Both the position numbers and the translations under genes were made by a program. A stretch of DNA of 64,000 nt from Prevotella sp. Its GTDB lineage: Bacteria > Bacteroidota > Bacteroidia > Bacteroidales > Bacteroidaceae. The notes beneath the pieces were generated by a model that saw nothing but the letters and a program-made list of their open reading frames with translations, had not been told where the DNA came from and did no database searches. The DNA lies in assembly GCA_017554145.1 (NCBI GenBank), contig JAFZIZ010000015.1:248001-312000 (forward strand), in the 5' to 3' direction. Positions 1 to 8,856 of the stretch are shown piece by piece; position 1 is the first letter of the stretch; each line of letters starts with the position of its first letter.

Positions 1-2308
1 GAATCGTCAATGTATAGTTCTCACCTTGCTTGGTAAGTGTTCCTTCACCCATTTGGAACTGGGTGTAGTTCATACCATATCCGAAGGCATATAATGGGTC
101 ATCGAAATAACGATAGGTACGTCCCTTCATCGAGTAGTCTTCATAGTCGGGTAACTGTGAAGAGTTTTTATAGAAAGTAATAGGGAGTTTTCCACAAGGG
201 TTATAGTCGCCGAAAAGAACATCGGCAACGGCATATCCTCCTTCTTGTCCAGGATACCATGCCTGTACAATGGCATCACAGGACTCTGTTTCTGGAGTCA
301 GTGCAATGGCAGAACCCGAACAATTGACATAGATAATAGTCTTACCAGCTTCCTTGAGTGCCTTTAGGAAGTTGCGCTGTACCTTCGGCAATTCGATATG
401 TGTGCGGTCTCCGCCTTTGAAACCGTCAATATCCACGGGCATCTCCTCACCTTCAAGAGCAGGTGAGATGCCACCACAGAAGATAACCTTGTCAATGCCT
501 TTCAATTGGGCAATAGTTTCTTGATAATTAATGGGTAGTTCCTTAGCCACATTGATCTTCAAATCAGCGTTATAGGTGTGGATGTGGGCGTAGCGCACTT
601 CGATGTTATAACTCTTTCCGGCCTCTGCTTGAATGGGTACACGGTTAGGTGTCGTACGCCAGATATGGTGCATGAACTTGCGCTCTCCATTGATGTAGAG
701 TTCGAAATGTCCTGTACCCTCTACGTTTACTACATATTCACCAGCTTCCTTGGGAGTGAAGACGGTCTCGTATTTGGCAGAAAAATCCTCAATTTGTATA
801 CCAGGGGCGAAGTTGTGCATACCCGCAGTGGTTACAGCCAAAGGAGTCGTGTAATACTGTGTAGTCACGGGCTTACCCTCCATCCTGCGGTTGTTCCAGA
901 AGGTACCCTTCATACCTTTCTTACCCTCGAAGCTGCATTGTGTAGCCAATTGGCAATCCATCACCTGATCGTAGGTCAGGTCACAACCTTTGGTATAGTA
1001 GAGATTCTTCTGCTTAGTCTTGATACCGTCGAGAATTGTAATCGTGTGGTTAGGCATACCGTTATAGTTACCCCACATCATCGGGGCATTGTCGGCATTG
1101 GGACCAATGACAGCAATCTTCTCTGCATTCTTCTTAAGGGGTAGAATATTGTTGTTGTTTTGAAGCAGAACGATGCTTTGACGTGCCATGTCAAGGGATA
1201 TCTGTGCATGTTCCTTTGACGACATGGCAGAGTAGGGAATCTTAGACCACTCTACCAATGAGGAATCGTCCATCTCACCAAGGTCGAAACGGCCTTCCAA
1301 CAGTCGGATGACATGCTTATCCACCTCTGTCTCCGTGATAAAACCACGACGCACGGCATCGGGAATGCCTTTATAGGCATAGGCAAAGCCGCATTCCACA
1401 TCAGTACCAGCCAGTGTTGCCTTGGCTGAGGCGTGTATGGAGTCGGTAGAACTCTTGTGCGAAGTATAGAAATCTGATACGGCGCCACAGTCACTGACTA
1501 CCAGATATTGGAATCCCCACTCGTCACGAAGGATGGTCTGCATCAAACGGTTACTGCCACAACAGGGGTCATCGTCCAAACGCTGATAGGCACACATCAC
1601 CTCACGGACTTTGGCATCTTGTACCAATGTCTTGAAGGCAGGCATGTAAGTCTCCCAGAAATCACGGGGCGACACATTGGTCAGATTGGCAGAATGACGT
1701 GTATATTCTGGGCCGCTATGTACGGCATAGTGTTTGGCACAAGCCCACAACTTACGGTATTTGGATGTCTCTGGTCCTTGCAATCCACGAACGACAGCAC
1801 ATCCCATCACACTTGTCAGATAGGGATCTTCGCCATACGTCTCTTGTCCGCGTCCCCAACGAGGGTCACGGAAGATATTCACATTTGGAGTCCAAACAGA
1901 GAGACTATGGAATTTCTCATCCTCGCCGGAGCCACGATACATTCGTTCATTATACTGGGCACGGAACTCTGTACTGGCAGCATCAAACACCTTATATAAT
2001 AATGCGTCATTGAAAGACGATGCCATAGCGATAGGTTCCGGGAATACCGTTACATTTCCCATGTTGGCGGCTCCGTGGAGTGCTTCGCTCCACCAGAAGA
2101 ACTTCTTGATACCCAGACGAGGAATAGCCGGTGACTCGTCTAACATCAACGAGGCTTTCTCTTCCAGTGTCAGACGTGAGCACAGGTCAACGGCTCGTTC
2201 ATGAGCCGACAGACTGGGGTCTTGGTATGGATACTTGTTGGCTCCAGACTGTTGCGCTGAAGCAGTGAGTGCCATGAGGCACAGACAGACGGTAGTAATC
2301 AGTTTCAT
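1..2308 (-). CDS. GH3 beta-xylosidase/beta-glucosidase with PA14 insert (3' end outside window)
   Basis: A secreted exo-glycosidase that removes terminal beta-linked xylose or glucose from oligosaccharides, most likely in the periplasm. About 769 codons are visible; the C-terminus lies beyond position 1. The ATG at 2308 is followed by a signal peptide ending near ALTASAQ. The GH3 nucleophile is the Asp of VSDCGA (about residue 273); the Cys after it is common in beta-xylosidases. A PA14-like beta domain (around residues 460-600, starting near KGTFWNN) is inserted in the second GH3 domain, as in many Prevotella GH3 enzymes. The gene starts 6 nt after the propeller lipoprotein stop and has no promoter of its own, so it is the third gene of the 5006-to-1 operon. 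The xylan-rich context favours beta-xylosidase; beta-glucosidase is not excluded. Confidence 0.9.
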   Translation of the reverse strand, partial: MKLITTVCLCLMALTASAQQSGANKYPYQDPSLSAHERAVDLCSRLTLEEKASLMLDESPAIPRLGIKKFFWWSEALHGAANMGNVTVFPEPIAMASSFNDALLYKVFDAASTEFRAQYNERMYRGSGEDEKFHSLSVWTPNVNIFRDPRWGRGQETYGEDPYLTSVMGCAVVRGLQGPETSKYRKLWACAKHYAVHSGPEYTRHSANLTNVSPRDFWETYMPAFKTLVQDAKVREVMCAYQRLDDDPCCGSNRLMQTILRDEWGFQYLVVSDCGAVSDFYTSHKSSTDSIHASAKATLAGTDVECGFAYAYKGIPDAVRRGFITETEVDKHVIRLLEGRFDLGEMDDSSLVEWSKIPYSAMSSKEHAQISLDMARQSIVLLQNNNNILPLKKNAEKIAVIGPNADNAPMMWGNYNGMPNHTITILDGIKTKQKNLYYTKGCDLTYDQVMDCQLATQCSFEGKKGMKGTFWNNRRMEGKPVTTQYYTTPLAVTTAGMHNFAPGIQIEDFSAKYETVFTPKEAGEYVVNVEGTGHFELYINGERKFMHHIWRTTPNRVPIQAEAGKSYNIEVRYAHIHTYNADLKINVAKELPINYQETIAQLKGIDKVIFCGGISPALEGEEMPVDIDGFKGGDRTHIELPKVQRNFLKALKEAGKTIIYVNCSGSAIALTPETESCDAIVQAWYPGQEGGYAVADVLFGDYNPCGKLPITFYKNSSQLPDYEDYSMKGRTYRYFDDPLYAFGYGMNYTQFQMGEGTLTKQGENYTLTI

Positions 2309-2314
2309 ATTTGT

Positions 2315-3787
2315 TTATTTGACAGTTGTTGTTATGCGTTGGTCACTCTCAATTTGAATACCCATTTCCCTGGCATTTGTTTGGATGCGACGGTTCGAGA
2401 AGTCGGGCGTGTTGAATGAATACAACAATCGGCGGTAGTAATTTTTCGGGTCTCGTTGCGGTAAAAGGAAAGGCTTGGTTGCCTTGCCGTTCTCAAAAGA
2501 CGCGAAATAAACTTGGGAGTAGAGTCCGTTATCCCGTCGGCTGGTGAATAGGAACCAGTGATTGTTAGTGTTCCAATTGTGCAGACTCTCCATACGTTTA
2601 CTATTAACCTCAGTCATGGGTCTGGTTTCTCCTGTTTGCAAATCAAGTAACCAGAGGTCTGCCTCAGGATGCCATACGGAGAAATACCCGTAGTCGGTCT
2701 GTGTGTACATAATATATCGACCATCATAGGAAGGACGAGGCCATGTTACACTCTTTCCGATACGGTCGGTAGCAATCAGTGTGTCTACCTGTTGACCAAT
2801 CTTCCCAGTGTTAACATCAAAGGCAACTCGACAAAGACTATACTTTTCTTTGTCATAGTCGGTAGGGTAGAGCTGTCGCTTTGCCGTGATAAAATAGAGC
2901 CATTTCCCGTCGGGTGAGAATGCTGGGCAATTCTCAGCCCAGAGTTCCTTCATAACAAGGGTGTCTTTCAGAATGGTATGGGTCTCGGTGTCATATACAA
3001 AGACGTCTGACTTGGTATCATATACTTCGATGCGCTTGTTCTTTGCCAAATGGAACATCTGCGTAGTGTTGTTAGTGGAGAAGGTGCAATAACGTCCATT
3101 AGGATGCCAGTAAGGATAAACCATAGCACCGCCTAAACTATCATTCTTCGCTTTTAGCAGTTCGTCTTTTCCTTGTCGGTGGATAACGGTAGCACCATGT
3201 GCTCCGCGAATATGAAATACATATTGGTCAGGATTGGTGCGGTTTGCCGTATGGCAATTGATACACATACCAGGTGACTGAGTATTGATTAGTAGGGCAG
3301 TTTCTTCGAAATTAGACAAGTCTCGCTGATAGAGTCCCATTTTACTATAAATCTCATAACTGGGAGGAATACGGCGATATGTGATGCCCCATTCGTCAAG
3401 GGGATATTTGCTGATATGGATTGGAAATTCCCGATACTGTGTCCAGTTTCCGTTTTTCTCAGCACATACTGTCACCAAGAGGTCTCCGCCTTGGTTGTTT
3501 TCCAACAACTGATGCCATTCATCAATATCAAAATCCGCATAATCTCCATTGGTATGAAGCGTTCCACTCTTTGTTCCTTTAATAGTTACATCCATCGTAG
3601 TGAAATCATCATCTGACATGGAAAAATTCAAAGGAGCAATGCCGACAGGTATCGTGACATCTGTATAATCAGGATAGATATCAGGTAACTGGTTGACCTG
3701 CACAACATCCTCTGGTTGTGAATGGCATCCCGTAAAGAGGATGACAAGGAGGAGACTATATAAAGAACAAATCTTCCGTATTCGCAT
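2315..3787 (-). CDS. CxxCH-containing TolB-like beta-propeller lipoprotein (copy A)
   Basis: A 490-residue predicted lipoprotein of unknown function. The signal peptide ends in the lipobox LFTGC (Cys21). An N-terminal beta-rich part of about 130 residues precedes a single c-type haem motif, C175-I-N-C178-H179. The C-terminal half contains PD40/TolB-type blades such as FSPDGKWLYF. Homologues are usually annotated as TolB-like proteins; haem attachment is inferred from CxxCH only. It overlaps the upstream membrane-protein gene by 32 bp and precedes GH3, so the three look translationally linked. A paralogue with the same architecture lies at 12894-14360 beside a paralogue of the same membrane protein. 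A role in assembling or energising a surface complex is conceivable but not shown. Confidence 0.8.
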   Translation of the reverse strand: MRIRKICSLYSLLLVILFTGCHSQPEDVVQVNQLPDIYPDYTDVTIPVGIAPLNFSMSDDDFTTMDVTIKGTKSGTLHTNGDYADFDIDEWHQLLENNQGGDLLVTVCAEKNGNWTQYREFPIHISKYPLDEWGITYRRIPPSYEIYSKMGLYQRDLSNFEETALLINTQSPGMCINCHTANRTNPDQYVFHIRGAHGATVIHRQGKDELLKAKNDSLGGAMVYPYWHPNGRYCTFSTNNTTQMFHLAKNKRIEVYDTKSDVFVYDTETHTILKDTLVMKELWAENCPAFSPDGKWLYFITAKRQLYPTDYDKEKYSLCRVAFDVNTGKIGQQVDTLIATDRIGKSVTWPRPSYDGRYIMYTQTDYGYFSVWHPEADLWLLDLQTGETRPMTEVNSKRMESLHNWNTNNHWFLFTSRRDNGLYSQVYFASFENGKATKPFLLPQRDPKNYYRRLLYSFNTPDFSNRRIQTNAREMGIQIESDQRITTTVK

Positions 3788-5006
3788 AAGACTCTTGTGA
3801 TTTTTGATAGAAAGGTGAACTCTTGATATTTTCAGGATGTTCCACTATAGGACGCATTGACTCTGCCCATCTTCGATAGAAGAAGGTTTCTTCCAGAATG
3901 GAAAGGTATTTCTTTGCAAGATCGTATTGCCCCGTAATGATACAGGTCTCCACCAATCGTTTCAGTGCTCTTCCACTTTTATTATAGTTGGGGACGTATT
4001 CCATCGCTTCAAAAGCTGCACGTTGAGATACATTCGGCATATTGGTTTGAAGGGCAATATCACTTACCATGAAAGCAGATACCAAACTTCCAAAGTTGAT
4101 AATCAGGTGCATGCCCCCCAAATTAAAGACTGAAGGCTCATATCCTGGTATGTTACTTGGAACAATCATTCTGCGGAACAACTCCTCTTGACCGATTTGT
4201 CCTGTCTGATAGGTGGCAAGCAGGATAGCACTTTGTACAGCTGGTGACATCGGATTATGGAACTTTCGGAGAATCTGGTTCCATTCTTTCATACGCAATA
4301 GCATGTCACATTCCATTTCCTCATAGGTTCCCATCTGTTTCTCTCCGCTCCAGTCGTAGTCAATACCTTTAATGATGTTCATTAAAGGATAGGGCGTTAG
4401 CCATGAACTACCTATCATACAGGCGGCAAATAAGGTGGCAGTCAGGGGTATCCAACGAATACAACAAAGTAACAGCAAAACAGCCGCAGGACCTGTCAGC
4501 CAATATATAACGGGTATAAGCAGACAAGTGCTTATCAGTTTCATTTTCTTTTTACATATCATGATGAGATACCCTGCTCCCATGACCAGTATGATTGCAA
4601 TGGTTGGGGTCATGGGGATATAGGAGATCATGGCGATTTTCCACAAGACAACAGGAAGAACCAAGGAAAGCGCAAAGCGGTAGACGCTCTTTAAATTTGG
4701 GAAAAAACAATGAAGCCATAGGGATGCTACTTTTTGTTCTAACAAGAATAGAACGGCATAGGCGAAGGCTCCGTTGATAGGATTCTGAAAGAACTGTACG
4801 ATGAATTCTCCAATATATTGAGCGAATCCTCCAGGTAATACGATGCGTTCCATGAAATAGTCGCTGTTCCATAAAAACAAAACAGCCATTTCCCTCATCA
4901 CCAATACAAATGGATAAAGGAAAAGCCAGAAACAGAACACAGCAACAGCACATAGTGCTAATACTAACTGCTGCCAGTAGGTAGAGATAAAGGTTTTCAC
5001 TTTCAT
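3756..5006 (-). CDS. Polytopic membrane protein, DUF6057-like (copy A)
   Basis: A 416-residue inner-membrane protein that resembles the Bacteroidales family annotated DUF6057. The N-terminal 210 or so residues hold several hydrophobic helices, including FCFWLFLYPF near residue 25 and a conserved segment FLWNSDYF...PGGFAQYIGE. The C-terminal 200 residues are soluble and helical, TPR-like in appearance. The function is unknown. It is the first gene of a minus-strand operon, with a good promoter 20-50 nt upstream, and overlaps the propeller lipoprotein gene. The copy at 11280-12884 shares the FWLF-YP, FLW-x-DYF and PGGFA motifs but is about 120 residues longer. The constant pairing with the propeller lipoprotein suggests the two act together. 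Confidence 0.75.
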   Translation of the reverse strand: MKVKTFISTYWQQLVLALCAVAVFCFWLFLYPFVLVMREMAVLFLWNSDYFMERIVLPGGFAQYIGEFIVQFFQNPINGAFAYAVLFLLEQKVASLWLHCFFPNLKSVYRFALSLVLPVVLWKIAMISYIPMTPTIAIILVMGAGYLIMICKKKMKLISTCLLIPVIYWLTGPAAVLLLLCCIRWIPLTATLFAACMIGSSWLTPYPLMNIIKGIDYDWSGEKQMGTYEEMECDMLLRMKEWNQILRKFHNPMSPAVQSAILLATYQTGQIGQEELFRRMIVPSNIPGYEPSVFNLGGMHLIINFGSLVSAFMVSDIALQTNMPNVSQRAAFEAMEYVPNYNKSGRALKRLVETCIITGQYDLAKKYLSILEETFFYRRWAESMRPIVEHPENIKSSPFYQKSQESYANTEDLFFI

Positions 5007-5025
5007 GTCATTTCGATTCAGTCAG

Positions 5026-5057
5026 CAAAGGTAAGCAATCTTTTTCATCTTTCCAAA
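5026..5057 (-). promoter_or_regulatory. Promoter of the DUF6057-propeller-GH3 operon
   Basis: On the minus strand there is TTTG at 5057-5054, 20 nt, then TACCTTTG at 5033-5026. This matches the Bacteroidetes -33/-7 consensus. The start codon at 5006 is only about 20 nt downstream, giving a very short leader. No TGTWACA box is found at the xylan-regulon distance. Confidence 0.75.
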
Positions 5058-5269
5058 TCTTTGGAAGGAAAACAATATAATATAAACTATGGTACGCGCG
5101 AAAAAGACGTATTTGAACTATAATTAGAAGGGAGAAAGCAATATTGTATTTTTTACACTTATTCGAAGGAAAACACGCGAAATGTTAAAAAATGGGGGTA
5201 AAAGGAAGAAAATAGCAAGAAAGTTTAAAAAAATATCAAGAAAAATGAATGCAGTTTGATAAAAAGTGT

Positions 5270-5277
5270 TATCTTTG
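5270..5277 (+). promoter_or_regulatory. -7 element of the susC1 promoter
   Basis: TATCTTTG followed by C is a perfect -7 element. No TTTG is present at the right distance; the one at 5255-5258 is too close, so the promoter may need an activator. The intergenic region 5007-5513 (507 bp) holds this promoter, the divergent one at 5026-5057, and a leader of about 230 nt with a tiny open frame and a hairpin. The stretch 5058-5254 is A-rich and shows nothing else recognisable. Confidence 0.65.
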
Positions 5278-5353
5278 CATGGTGAATTTTTGCGTTCATC
5301 TATTGAATAGTCTAACATCTGTTAACAACAATATAAAATAAAAAACTAAGACT

Positions 5354-5377
5354 ATGCCATTAAAGAAAAAGAAATGA
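5354..5377 (+). CDS. Putative leader peptide MPLKKKK
   Basis: ATG at 5354 opens a seven-codon frame (MPLKKKK, then TGA) about 70 nt after the predicted transcription start. The stop codon abuts the 5' foot of the hairpin at 5378-5414. Four consecutive Lys codons could slow ribosomes. A similar arrangement precedes GH5 (50735-50758). It is too short to call by coding statistics; the position is the only argument. Confidence 0.35.
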   Translation: MPLKKKK

Positions 5378-5420
5378 CTCACCATTGCGGGTCCCAGGGA
5401 CTTGGCGTGGAGGGATTTTT
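5378..5420 (+). terminator. Terminator-like hairpin in the susC1 leader (possible attenuator)
   Basis: The stem runs from CTCACC at 5378 to GTGGAGGG at 5414, with loop CAG at about 5394-5396. 14 of 17 positions can pair, counting G-U pairs. ATTTTT follows at 5415-5420. A weaker alternative pairs GGGAT (5412-5416) with ATCCC (5423-5427) and would break the base of the first stem. The hairpin sits about 95 nt before the susC1 start, so it would act as an attenuator rather than an end-of-operon terminator. Confidence 0.5.
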
Positions 5421-5513
5421 ATATCCCGTCAATTGCAACTTAACGTTGAATATTTTACTAATCAAAAAAATACTTAAGTTTTAACTATATTTATATTTAT
5501 TAATCACTAAGGT

Positions 5514-8500
5514 ATGAATCGAAAAATCAAATCACTTCAAAAGCCATTAGTTTTTCTGTTCCTGCTTTGTTTGTTCCCCCTGGGAGCTATGGCTCAAAGC
5601 ATCGTAAAAGGAACCGTAAATGACGAAGCTGGCGAACCGATTATCGGTGCCACCGTCAAAGTACAGGGTAGCAATGAAGGTACGATTACCGATTTCGACG
5701 GTAACTTCAGCATCAATGCTGCTTCTAACGCCACACTGAGCATTTCCTATGTAGGTTATATTCCTCAGCAGGTAAATGTGGCTGGTAAGAGTAACATTAC
5801 CGTTGTCCTGAAAGAGGACACCCAGATGTTGAACGACGTTATCGTTGTGGGTTATGGTACGATGAAGAAGAGTGACATCTCCGGATCTGTTGCTACCGTT
5901 GATCAGGAAGCAGTTATGAAGCGTATGCCTACCAATATCGGTCAGGCTCTGCAGGGTGCTGCTGCTGGTGTGATGGTTTCTCAGCAGGACGGTTCTCCTG
6001 ACGGTCGTGCAGCTATCCGCATTCGTGGTGTCGGAACTATCAATGGTGACGCCTCTCCTCTGTATGTTGTAGACGGTGTACAGGTTGGTACAAATGCTGA
6101 CTTCGTGAACCCTGCCGACATTGAGCGTATCGAGGTATTGAAGGATGCTTCCGCTACGGCCATCTACGGTTCTCAAGGCGCCAATGGTGTTATCATGATT
6201 ACCACCAAACACGGTGCTAAGGGAAAGACTAACATCACCATCACTGCTGACTTCGGTTTGCAGACTCTGCCTATGACTCTTGATGTTTTAGGTCTGAACA
6301 CCTTTGCAAGTGCTATCCGTGAGGCAAAAGCTAATCAGGGTGGTAACTTCATCAATAACCTGTGGAACCTGGATGACTTCAGTCAGGTTAATGAAATTGA
6401 CTGGCAGAAGGAGATGACACGTGCCGCTCTTCGTCAGCAGTACGGTGCTTCTTTGAATGGAGGTAACGAAAAGACCCAATACAACTTCTCTCTGGGTTGG
6501 CTCGACGTTGACGGTTTGGTTGTCAATACAAACTACAAGCGTTTCACAGTCCGCGCCAACGTAACCACCAAGATTAATAAGTACTTGGAGATTGGTGGTG
6601 ACATCAACTACACTCATAGTGAGAGTAAGGGCTCTAACATGTCTTTAGGTAACAACCAGAACATGTCTTCTCTGCGTGACTTCGCTTCTTTGACTCCGAC
6701 TCTGGACTATCTTGAAAACAATAGCGCTGGTGGTAACCTGATCAATGTAAACTTGGTAAATCCTGATGGATCATTCGGTACTGGTTATCAAGCAACTACT
6801 AACGGTTGGGAAGGTAACACCAATATTGGTGCTAACCCCTATGCTTCTCAGATGGAGAATGGTGACCGTTCTCGCAATGGTTACGACCGTATCCAGACCA
6901 CTGCTTACATCGACCTGACACTTCTTGATATCAATCATCATAAGTTGGATGTCAAGACACAAGGCACCTACACCTACTGGGGAAACAACAGTTCTGATTT
7001 CACAGGCGGACGTCATCGTTACAACTACATCAACGATGTGCTGACTGAGATTCCTTTGCAGGCTGACCAGACTTATGCTTTCTCAATGAGTAATAGCAAC
7101 GGTTACAGCCTTGGTATCCAGACCTACCTGACCTATAACCTGAATTATGACATCCACAACCTGACCATCATGTTGGGTAATGAGGTTGGAAAGTCTTGGG
7201 GACAATGGTTGAACGGTAGTTCCAGAAGCTTCCCTTCTGTATATAACCGTAGTATCAACCAGACAATGGATATTAGCTCTAAGGGCGTTAGCGGTGCTTA
7301 CAATGCAGACACCCACACCATCTCTTACTTCGCTCGTGCATCTTACTCTCTGATGGACCGTTATATCTTGACTGCCACTATCCGTAAGGATGGTAGCTCT
7401 AACTTCTCTCAGGGTAACCGCTGGGGTACCTTCCCCTCTGTAGCTGGTGCATGGCGTATTAGCGAGGAGCCGTTCATGAAGAAAGTATCATGGGTTAACA
7501 ACTTGAAACTCCGTGTTGGTTGGGGTCAGACTGGTAACGCTGGTTCTATTGCAGGTAAAGCAGTTGTAGCTCAGAGCACAGACGCTGCTTACAAGACATA
7601 TCCCGCTGAAGGTGCAACATCTGGTGCTTGGGGTAATGGTGCACGTGATATCGGTTTCTTCATGCCGTTGGTTGACCCAGATTTGAAGTGGGAGACCACC
7701 GAGATGACCAACTTCGGTATCGATTTCGCATTCCTTAATGACTGGGATGTCACTTTGGATTACTTCATTAAGAATACCAAGGATCTGCTGATTGAGCGTC
7801 AGATGCGTGCATCTGCAGGTTATACCAGTGTTTACACCAACTATGGTGAGATTCAGAACAAGGGATTTGAGTTTGCTATCGGTTATCACAAGCAGCTTAA
7901 TAAGGACTGGGGTATCAATGCCCGTCTGACAGGTTCTACTATTAAGAACAAAGTAAAGTCTATGGGTGATCCTCTGTATAGCACTTGCTCTGGAAACTCT
8001 GGTACGATTGACGGTTCTCAGGTAGGTGCTATCGACGGTAGCGGTTACTGGAACAACCACTCTATCTGTATCGAGGGTGAGGCTGTAGGTTCATTCTACG
8101 GTTATATCGCAGACGGTATCATCAAGGATGAAGCTGACCTTGCTGACTATCAGAGCAGAATCAAGTCTGACGCTGAGTCAAAGTGTGACGCTGAGCACCC
8201 ACTGGCAGTTGGTGACATGAAGTTCAAGGATATAAATGGTGATGGTAAGATTGACCAGGACGACCGTCAGATTTTGGGCAACGGATTCCCCTCTCTGAAC
8301 TATGGTTTGAATATTGGTGCTACTTATAAGGACTGGGATTTCAACCTCTATATGTATGGTGTATTCGGACAGGACATTCTGTCTTATTCAGCCATGAAGA
8401 TGAGCAACATGGGCCAGCTCGACGACCAGACTGTTCCTAACATTTTGGTTGAGTCTTACGATGCAGCCTTCCGCAATGGAAGCGGTTCACTGCCACGTCT

Positions 8501-8798
8501 GACCATTCTGGACTCTAACCGTAACTTCCGTGTCAGCGACATGTGGGTGAAGAACGGTAACTTCCTCCGTCTCGCTAACCTGCAGGTAGGTTACAACTTG
8601 CCCAGCAATATCTGCCGCAAGATTTCTGTTCAGAAGGCTCGTATCTATGTTGGTGTTAACAACTTGTTCACCATCTCTCCATACAACAAGTACGGAGATC
8701 CTGAGTGCGGTAGCGGTTCTGTCCTCTACCAGGGTCTTGACACTGGTCGTTATCCACAGCCACGTACATGGATGGCAGGTGTGAACGTAACATTCTAA
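5514..8798 (+). CDS. SusC-like TonB-dependent outer-membrane transporter (SusC1)
   Basis: A 1094-residue outer-membrane transporter that imports oligosaccharides with its SusD lid, driven by TonB. It has a signal peptide (cleavage after AMA, residue 27), a CarboxypepD_reg-like domain (about 30-115, GTITDFDGNF), a TonB-box-like DVIVVGYG, a plug domain (about 115-230, LKDASATAIYGSQGANGV), then the beta-barrel ending in Phe. There is no STN domain, so sigma/anti-sigma signalling is not expected. SusD1 follows after 58 nt. The leader carries the attenuator-like element above. The promoter lacks the TGTWACA box shared by the xylan promoters, so this pair may answer to another signal. Its substrate cannot be read from the sequence; flanking GH3 and xylan genes suggest a hemicellulose. 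Confidence 0.95.
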   Translation: MNRKIKSLQKPLVFLFLLCLFPLGAMAQSIVKGTVNDEAGEPIIGATVKVQGSNEGTITDFDGNFSINAASNATLSISYVGYIPQQVNVAGKSNITVVLKEDTQMLNDVIVVGYGTMKKSDISGSVATVDQEAVMKRMPTNIGQALQGAAAGVMVSQQDGSPDGRAAIRIRGVGTINGDASPLYVVDGVQVGTNADFVNPADIERIEVLKDASATAIYGSQGANGVIMITTKHGAKGKTNITITADFGLQTLPMTLDVLGLNTFASAIREAKANQGGNFINNLWNLDDFSQVNEIDWQKEMTRAALRQQYGASLNGGNEKTQYNFSLGWLDVDGLVVNTNYKRFTVRANVTTKINKYLEIGGDINYTHSESKGSNMSLGNNQNMSSLRDFASLTPTLDYLENNSAGGNLINVNLVNPDGSFGTGYQATTNGWEGNTNIGANPYASQMENGDRSRNGYDRIQTTAYIDLTLLDINHHKLDVKTQGTYTYWGNNSSDFTGGRHRYNYINDVLTEIPLQADQTYAFSMSNSNGYSLGIQTYLTYNLNYDIHNLTIMLGNEVGKSWGQWLNGSSRSFPSVYNRSINQTMDISSKGVSGAYNADTHTISYFARASYSLMDRYILTATIRKDGSSNFSQGNRWGTFPSVAGAWRISEEPFMKKVSWVNNLKLRVGWGQTGNAGSIAGKAVVAQSTDAAYKTYPAEGATSGAWGNGARDIGFFMPLVDPDLKWETTEMTNFGIDFAFLNDWDVTLDYFIKNTKDLLIERQMRASAGYTSVYTNYGEIQNKGFEFAIGYHKQLNKDWGINARLTGSTIKNKVKSMGDPLYSTCSGNSGTIDGSQVGAIDGSGYWNNHSICIEGEAVGSFYGYIADGIIKDEADLADYQSRIKSDAESKCDAEHPLAVGDMKFKDINGDGKIDQDDRQILGNGFPSLNYGLNIGATYKDWDFNLYMYGVFGQDILSYSAMKMSNMGQLDDQTVPNILVESYDAAFRNGSGSLPRLTILDSNRNFRVSDMWVKNGNFLRLANLQVGYNLPSNICRKISVQKARIYVGVNNLFTISPYNKYGDPECGSGSVLYQGLDTGRYPQPRTWMAGVNVTF

Positions 8799-8810
8799 TC
8801 AAGTAGTTAA

Positions 8811-8831
8811 GAAGTTAAGTCTTTAAAACGT
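8811..8831 (+). repeat. Short direct repeat AGTTAAGA/AGTTAAGT
   Basis: Two near-identical octamers lie side by side in the 58-nt gap between susC1 and susD1. Similar AGTTAAG runs are common in Bacteroidales spacers. No function can be assigned. Confidence 0.4.
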
Positions 8832-8856
8832 TTAAAACTAAAAAGTAAATACAAAT

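Noticed and set aside
5255-5258. TTTG as a -33 element for susC1
   Set aside because: Only 11 nt from the -7 element; the family spacing is about 19-21.
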